This document shows, one piece after another, positions 60,761 through 64,000 of a stretch of DNA of 64,000 bases (its first letter is position 1; each line of letters starts with the position of its first letter). The notes beneath the pieces are model-generated. The model did not search any database. It saw only the letters and a program-made list of their open reading frames with translations, and had not been told where the DNA came from. The DNA is taken from the NCBI RefSeq assembly GCF_000169095.1, contig NZ_AAVU01000042.1:1-64000 (forward strand), in the 5' to 3' direction. Made by a program: the position numbers and the translations under genes. The stretch is from Lyngbya sp. PCC 8106 (GTDB lineage Bacteria > Cyanobacteriota > Cyanobacteriia > Cyanobacteriales > Microcoleaceae).

Positions 60761-62134
60761 TTAGTCTTCCAATGTCTGAACAGTCAACACTTGAGGAGGT
60801 GACGCATCTGGAGGGTAAAGAAAATCAAATTCTACTCGTCGCTGTTGTTGCGGTTCAATTTCTAATTTAACTAACGGTTCTCCCCGTTGTCCTCGTTTTT
60901 GAACCAAATGAATATACCGAGTCTGACGGTTTCCGCGATCATCAATATAGCGAAATCTCACAGTTCCCCGAAAAAAAGTTTGAGGCGCAACTGGATCTAA
61001 AAATCGTAATCCATTTTGAGACAATTCATCTTCTTTTAGAGGAGTTTGTAAAGTTAAAATGACCGTTTTAGTTTGATTTGTAGGATTATAAAGCGGTAAA
61101 TCTAAACTATATTGAATCCCATAATTTCCGTGTGCTTGATAAGCCGTATCAGGATAACGCACTAACATTTCAGCACTTTGATTTTGGTTCGTTCCTAACT
61201 GTCCTTTCGGTAGGGTACTCATTCCATAGGAAAACGCCTCTCCCGGTTGGGGAATTGTTAAATAAGAATTCCCTAAATTATCCACTAATTCAGCATTCCA
61301 AACCGAACCTCTCGCCACACCCGCAACCCGTCCATAAATAATCTGATTAACGTTTGTATCAGGAGGCGTAGGAACGCGATCACGAGGCGTTGATAACTGT
61401 CCCGTTTTTAATAAACTTTTCCATTCAGATAACGAAGGCGACGGTTCATTTCCATTCCGTTCCATGCGAGCAAATTTAGCTAAACTCGCCACATAAACTT
61501 CACCATTACTTTCCAAACGCATATAGGTTGAACGACCATTTAAAGGCGGTTCTAAAGTTCTCACCGGAATCGGTAAATTCACTAGCATTCGGCTTTTTTG
61601 AGGCGGAATTACAATTTTTTTGGGAAAAATATTCTGTCTTTTTCCTCTTAAAACATCACTCATTACTCGACCACCAGGCCCCGCATAAACCCGTCCATTG
61701 GAGTTGTCAACCACAGGCGGAAGTTCAATAAACGGTGCATCCGGTTGACTTAAATAACTCGCTGCTTGTAAAATATTAATAGTGACAGATTTATTAGTCG
61801 GATTATGAACCAAAATCCCTAAATAAAGCGTGCGTAAATCTTCCGGTGTTGGGGGTTTTGCCACATGATGAGCAAAAATATCAAACCGTCCTTTAAACGC
61901 AAAATTCAAATGGGCTTCTGGATTTTTTTGATCATTACCTGGAAAAGTAGATAGTAAAATTCCTTCTGATAAAATCAATTCAGGACTATTGCTATTAAAA
62001 ACCGGAATATTATCTAACTCACCCGGTAACGGACGCACCTCTTGGGGTTGAACAATTTCTGTAGCGGGAGGTTGGGCTTGGGCGAAAAAAAGAGACGTTA
62101 GTAATAGAGGTAAGATCATCTTTACAATCAGCAC
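60761..62134 (-). CDS. DUF3370 family exported protein
   Basis: 457 residues. A signal peptide (MLIVKMILPLLLTSLFFAQA) is followed by QPQEVRPLPGELDNIPVFNS, then HHVAKPPTPEDLRTLYLGIL, GPGGRVMSDVLRGKRQ and ERNGNEPSPSLSEWKSLLK. VAGVARGSVWNAELVDNLGN and a QTKTVILTLQTPLKED-type strand pattern continue to the end. This is a cyanobacterial periplasmic family of unknown function. No operon partner is obvious. Confidence 0.88.
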   Translation of the reverse strand: MLIVKMILPLLLTSLFFAQAQPPATEIVQPQEVRPLPGELDNIPVFNSNSPELILSEGILLSTFPGNDQKNPEAHLNFAFKGRFDIFAHHVAKPPTPEDLRTLYLGILVHNPTNKSVTINILQAASYLSQPDAPFIELPPVVDNSNGRVYAGPGGRVMSDVLRGKRQNIFPKKIVIPPQKSRMLVNLPIPVRTLEPPLNGRSTYMRLESNGEVYVASLAKFARMERNGNEPSPSLSEWKSLLKTGQLSTPRDRVPTPPDTNVNQIIYGRVAGVARGSVWNAELVDNLGNSYLTIPQPGEAFSYGMSTLPKGQLGTNQNQSAEMLVRYPDTAYQAHGNYGIQYSLDLPLYNPTNQTKTVILTLQTPLKEDELSQNGLRFLDPVAPQTFFRGTVRFRYIDDRGNRQTRYIHLVQKRGQRGEPLVKLEIEPQQQRRVEFDFLYPPDASPPQVLTVQTLED

Positions 62135-62315
62135 ATTTGATAACAGTTTAGACTGTTAATTTTATCAAAAAGTTCCTTCTTTTTTAAGAGTTAAAGACAA
62201 GTCTATCATTAAACAATATACTCCCATACCCCTGATAATTATTGATAAATTTCTGAAAGTTTCTATAAAAGTTGATTCAACAATTGATGATCTCTCGGCT
62301 ATCTAAACTAAGAGT

Positions 62316-63149
62316 TCAATTCGGTGGTAATTCTAACGGAAGCGCTCCTAATAACCCTTTCCGAAAATCATTTAAGAGATGACGAGCCGTGCGTTCTATG
62401 TCATCTTGATAGGAGTGACTAGCGAGTTGATGTAAATACACTTCTCCGGTAATATTATCAGGAGTGAAGTTATAGCGATCGCCAAGCTTACTTTCTAACC
62501 CTAAATCGAGCAAAAATTCTACCAATGCTGCGGCTACTTCTTGATTTTCATAAGAAGCTTCGCCGATATCTTCACAAACCGCTAATTTGAGTGCCTTTTC
62601 TTCATTATTAATCCGAGCCGGAATCACACCCGGCGCATCTAATAACTCAATTTGATCAGAAATTCTCACCCAACGAAGCGATCGCGTAACGCCCGCCCGT
62701 CTAGCACTATCAACAACTTTCCGCTTCAATAACCGATTAATTAAAGCCGATTTTCCTACATTCGGAAATCCCATCACAACCGCCCGTACTGGACGAGGAA
62801 GCATCCCCCGACTGCGCCGTTTTTGATTAACTTCTACCCCCACTTTTCTCGCGGCTTTCGCCACCTCCGCCACCCCTTGTCCTTTTTGTGAGTTTGTAAA
62901 ATAGGGCGTTTCTCCCTGTTCCATAAACCAATCTTCCCATTGTTGCTTCACCTCCAGGGAAATCATATCCATGCGGTTTATAACTAATACCTTCGCCTTG
63001 CTTCCCACCCATTGAGGAACTTGAGGATGATGTGTTGTTAGGGGAATACGAGCATCGCGCACCTCCAATACTACATCAACCCGCTTGAGTTGTTCTTGGA
63101 GGTTACGTTCAGCTTTAGCGATGTGACCGGGATACCATTGAATTGCCAT
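62316..63149 (-). CDS. ylqF: Ribosome biogenesis GTPase YlqF/RbgA
   Basis: 277 residues from ATG 63149; the open extension to 63221 lies over minisatellite sequence and is not protein. IQWYPGHIAKAERNLQEQLK opens the protein, with the circularly permuted GTPase order: G4 NRMD (58-61), then G1 GFPNVGKS (127-134), G2 RAGVTR, G3 DAPG (about 168). The C-terminal helical domain binds the 50S subunit. It assists late large-subunit assembly. Confidence 0.92.
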   Translation of the reverse strand: MAIQWYPGHIAKAERNLQEQLKRVDVVLEVRDARIPLTTHHPQVPQWVGSKAKVLVINRMDMISLEVKQQWEDWFMEQGETPYFTNSQKGQGVAEVAKAARKVGVEVNQKRRSRGMLPRPVRAVVMGFPNVGKSALINRLLKRKVVDSARRAGVTRSLRWVRISDQIELLDAPGVIPARINNEEKALKLAVCEDIGEASYENQEVAAALVEFLLDLGLESKLGDRYNFTPDNITGEVYLHQLASHSYQDDIERTARHLLNDFRKGLLGALPLELPPN

Positions 63150-63519
63150 AAAACACAGGGAACAGGGAACAGCGGTGCGACTAGGCGCGATTCTCAATCC
63201 GCTCTGCGTAACGCGCACCAAGAGAGGGAACAGGGAACAGACAAGCTAGCAAGCTAGCAATAGGGAACGGGGAACAGGCAAGCTAGCAATAGGGAACGGG
63301 GAACAGGGAAAACACAGTCACCATCTCCCCATCTCCCCACCGATAACCCATCCGTTTCCATTCATCATTAACCCAAAAAACCCACCGATAACTCATCCGT
63401 TACCCATCCCCACCTCCCCACCGATAACCCATCCGTTTCCATTCATCATTAACCCAAAAAACCCACCGATAACTCATCCGTTACCCATCCCCACCTCCCC
63501 ACCTCCCCATTACTTAAAG
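63150..63519. repeat. Minisatellite region with an 81-bp perfect tandem repeat
   Basis: 63160-63320 holds many imperfect copies of GGGAACAGGG, with CAAGCTAGCAA interruptions. 63340-63420 and 63421-63501 are two perfect 81-bp copies beginning CCGATAACCC and ending CACCTCCCCA, followed by a partial CCTCCCC. Related GGGAACAGG-type runs occur at 29727-29790 and 36850-36922. No gene. Confidence 0.9.
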
Positions 63520-63936
63520 TTAGGGTACAACCAAAACTGGACAGGGAGAAAGATTGATCACCCGGTTGGTAACACTATCGGTAACATTACCTTCAGATAA
63601 ACCTATGCCTCGGCTGCCCATCACGATCAGATCCGCCTCAATTTCATCAGCGACATCACAAATGGTAAAGGCTGGTTTGCCCTCACGTTCGAGGGTTTTG
63701 ACCTCAACTCCGGCACTGACAAACATGGCTTGGGCTTCTGTCAGCAGTTTTTGAACCGCGTCTTCAGAAGTCATCTTCTCCGAGTGGGGAGGTTCGCCCG
63801 TTTCGTCTTCCTCGGGTTCGAGGACGGCCAGGATCACCAGGTTAGCCTGGTAAGTTTTAACAACGTTAAGAGCCACATCAGCCGCTTCACGGGCTTCTCG
63901 GCTTTGATCGACAGGAAGTAAAACAGTCTTAAACAT
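63520..63936 (-). CDS. Universal stress protein
   Basis: 138 residues. MFKTVLLPVDQSREAREAAD, ANLVILAVLEPEE and the ATP-binding motif GSRGIGLSEGNVTDSVTNRV (G-x2-G-x9-G type) define a single UspA domain, which ends CPVLVVP. Such proteins bind ATP and form dimers in stress responses. It is a single-gene unit at the right edge of the window; 63937-64000 is only its upstream sequence. Confidence 0.92.
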   Translation of the reverse strand: MFKTVLLPVDQSREAREAADVALNVVKTYQANLVILAVLEPEEDETGEPPHSEKMTSEDAVQKLLTEAQAMFVSAGVEVKTLEREGKPAFTICDVADEIEADLIVMGSRGIGLSEGNVTDSVTNRVINLSPCPVLVVP

Positions 63937-64000
63937 AACACGTCTGCTCCAAGACGCGGACTCCGGTAAAATGTTTACAGTGAACGGTTATTGATGAAAA

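Noticed and set aside
62316..63221. Longer RbgA frame starting at 63221
   Set aside because: The extra 24 codons come from minisatellite sequence; the family begins at MAIQWYPGH (63149).
63340..63501. CRISPR-like array
   Set aside because: Two directly abutting identical 81-bp units without spacers are a tandem repeat, and no cas gene is nearby.

Overview
The window comes from a cyanobacterial chromosome, most likely a filamentous one of the Oscillatoriales type (Lyngbya, Planktothrix or Arthrospira-like; genus not decided). Pointers are psbB (photosystem II CP47), the petC-petA pair, hetR with a patX-like gene, the 2-oxoglutarate decarboxylase/succinate-semialdehyde dehydrogenase pair, several cyanobacteria-only families (DUF3067, DUF3370, DUF92), HIP1-type GCGATCGC octamers and GGGAACAGG-type minisatellites. 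No heterocyst or nitrogen-fixation gene other than hetR/patX is seen.

Layout. 1-8.3 kb: 5' end of psbB, an intact lone tnpB, an AI-2E-type permease, a TPR protein, a lipase-like hydrolase, a DUF92 membrane kinase-like protein and a parvulin-type isomerase. 8.3-10 kb: hetR and, upstream on the same strand, a small secreted protein with two RGSGR pentapeptides (PatX-like). 10.4-16.7 kb: an FAD oxidoreductase, then a polysaccharide-export pair (Wza-like SLBB protein and Wzc-like tyrosine kinase). 16.7-21.8 kb: a 1680-residue sacsin-like ATPase. 22.3-26.4 kb: succinate-semialdehyde dehydrogenase and the ThDP decarboxylase that close the cyanobacterial TCA cycle, then exonuclease III. 26.5-29.2 kb: a 474-bp near-identical direct duplication that includes the 3' end of petA, then petA and petC. 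29.4-41.3 kb: DUF3067, a broken tnpB carrying an in-frame palindromic insertion, a CsaA-like protein, a large adenylate/guanylate cyclase-AAA-TPR regulator, an HD-type protein, an M15-like protein, a membrane J-protein, a P-loop ATPase and aroE.

41,278-52,182 is the most notable part: a 10.9-kb Tn3-family transposon with about 51-bp inverted ends beginning GGGG and a perfect 5-bp target duplication (TTACT on both sides). It sits between the convergent aroE and lpxA genes. It holds a decayed Tn3 transposase, a third internal copy of the terminal repeat that directly abuts an IS4-type transposase remnant, a two-component system whose kinase looks N-terminally truncated, and a run of same-strand redox/detoxification genes (DsbA-like, quinone oxidoreductase-like, carboxymuconolactone decarboxylase-like, two short-chain dehydrogenases, CPBP protease, RidA) with three broken NTF2/SnoaL-like genes.

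52.3-54.7 kb: lipid A genes lpxC-fabZ-lpxA. 55.3-59.1 kb: a DndD-like ATPase, an overlapping 80-residue protein and a phosphorothioation-restriction-like helicase, without dndB/C/E. 59.2-64 kb: small cyanobacterial proteins, the SRP RNA gene, a YciI-like protein, DUF3370, the ribosome-assembly GTPase RbgA/YlqF, an 81-bp tandem repeat and a universal stress protein. No tRNA, rRNA or CRISPR array was seen.
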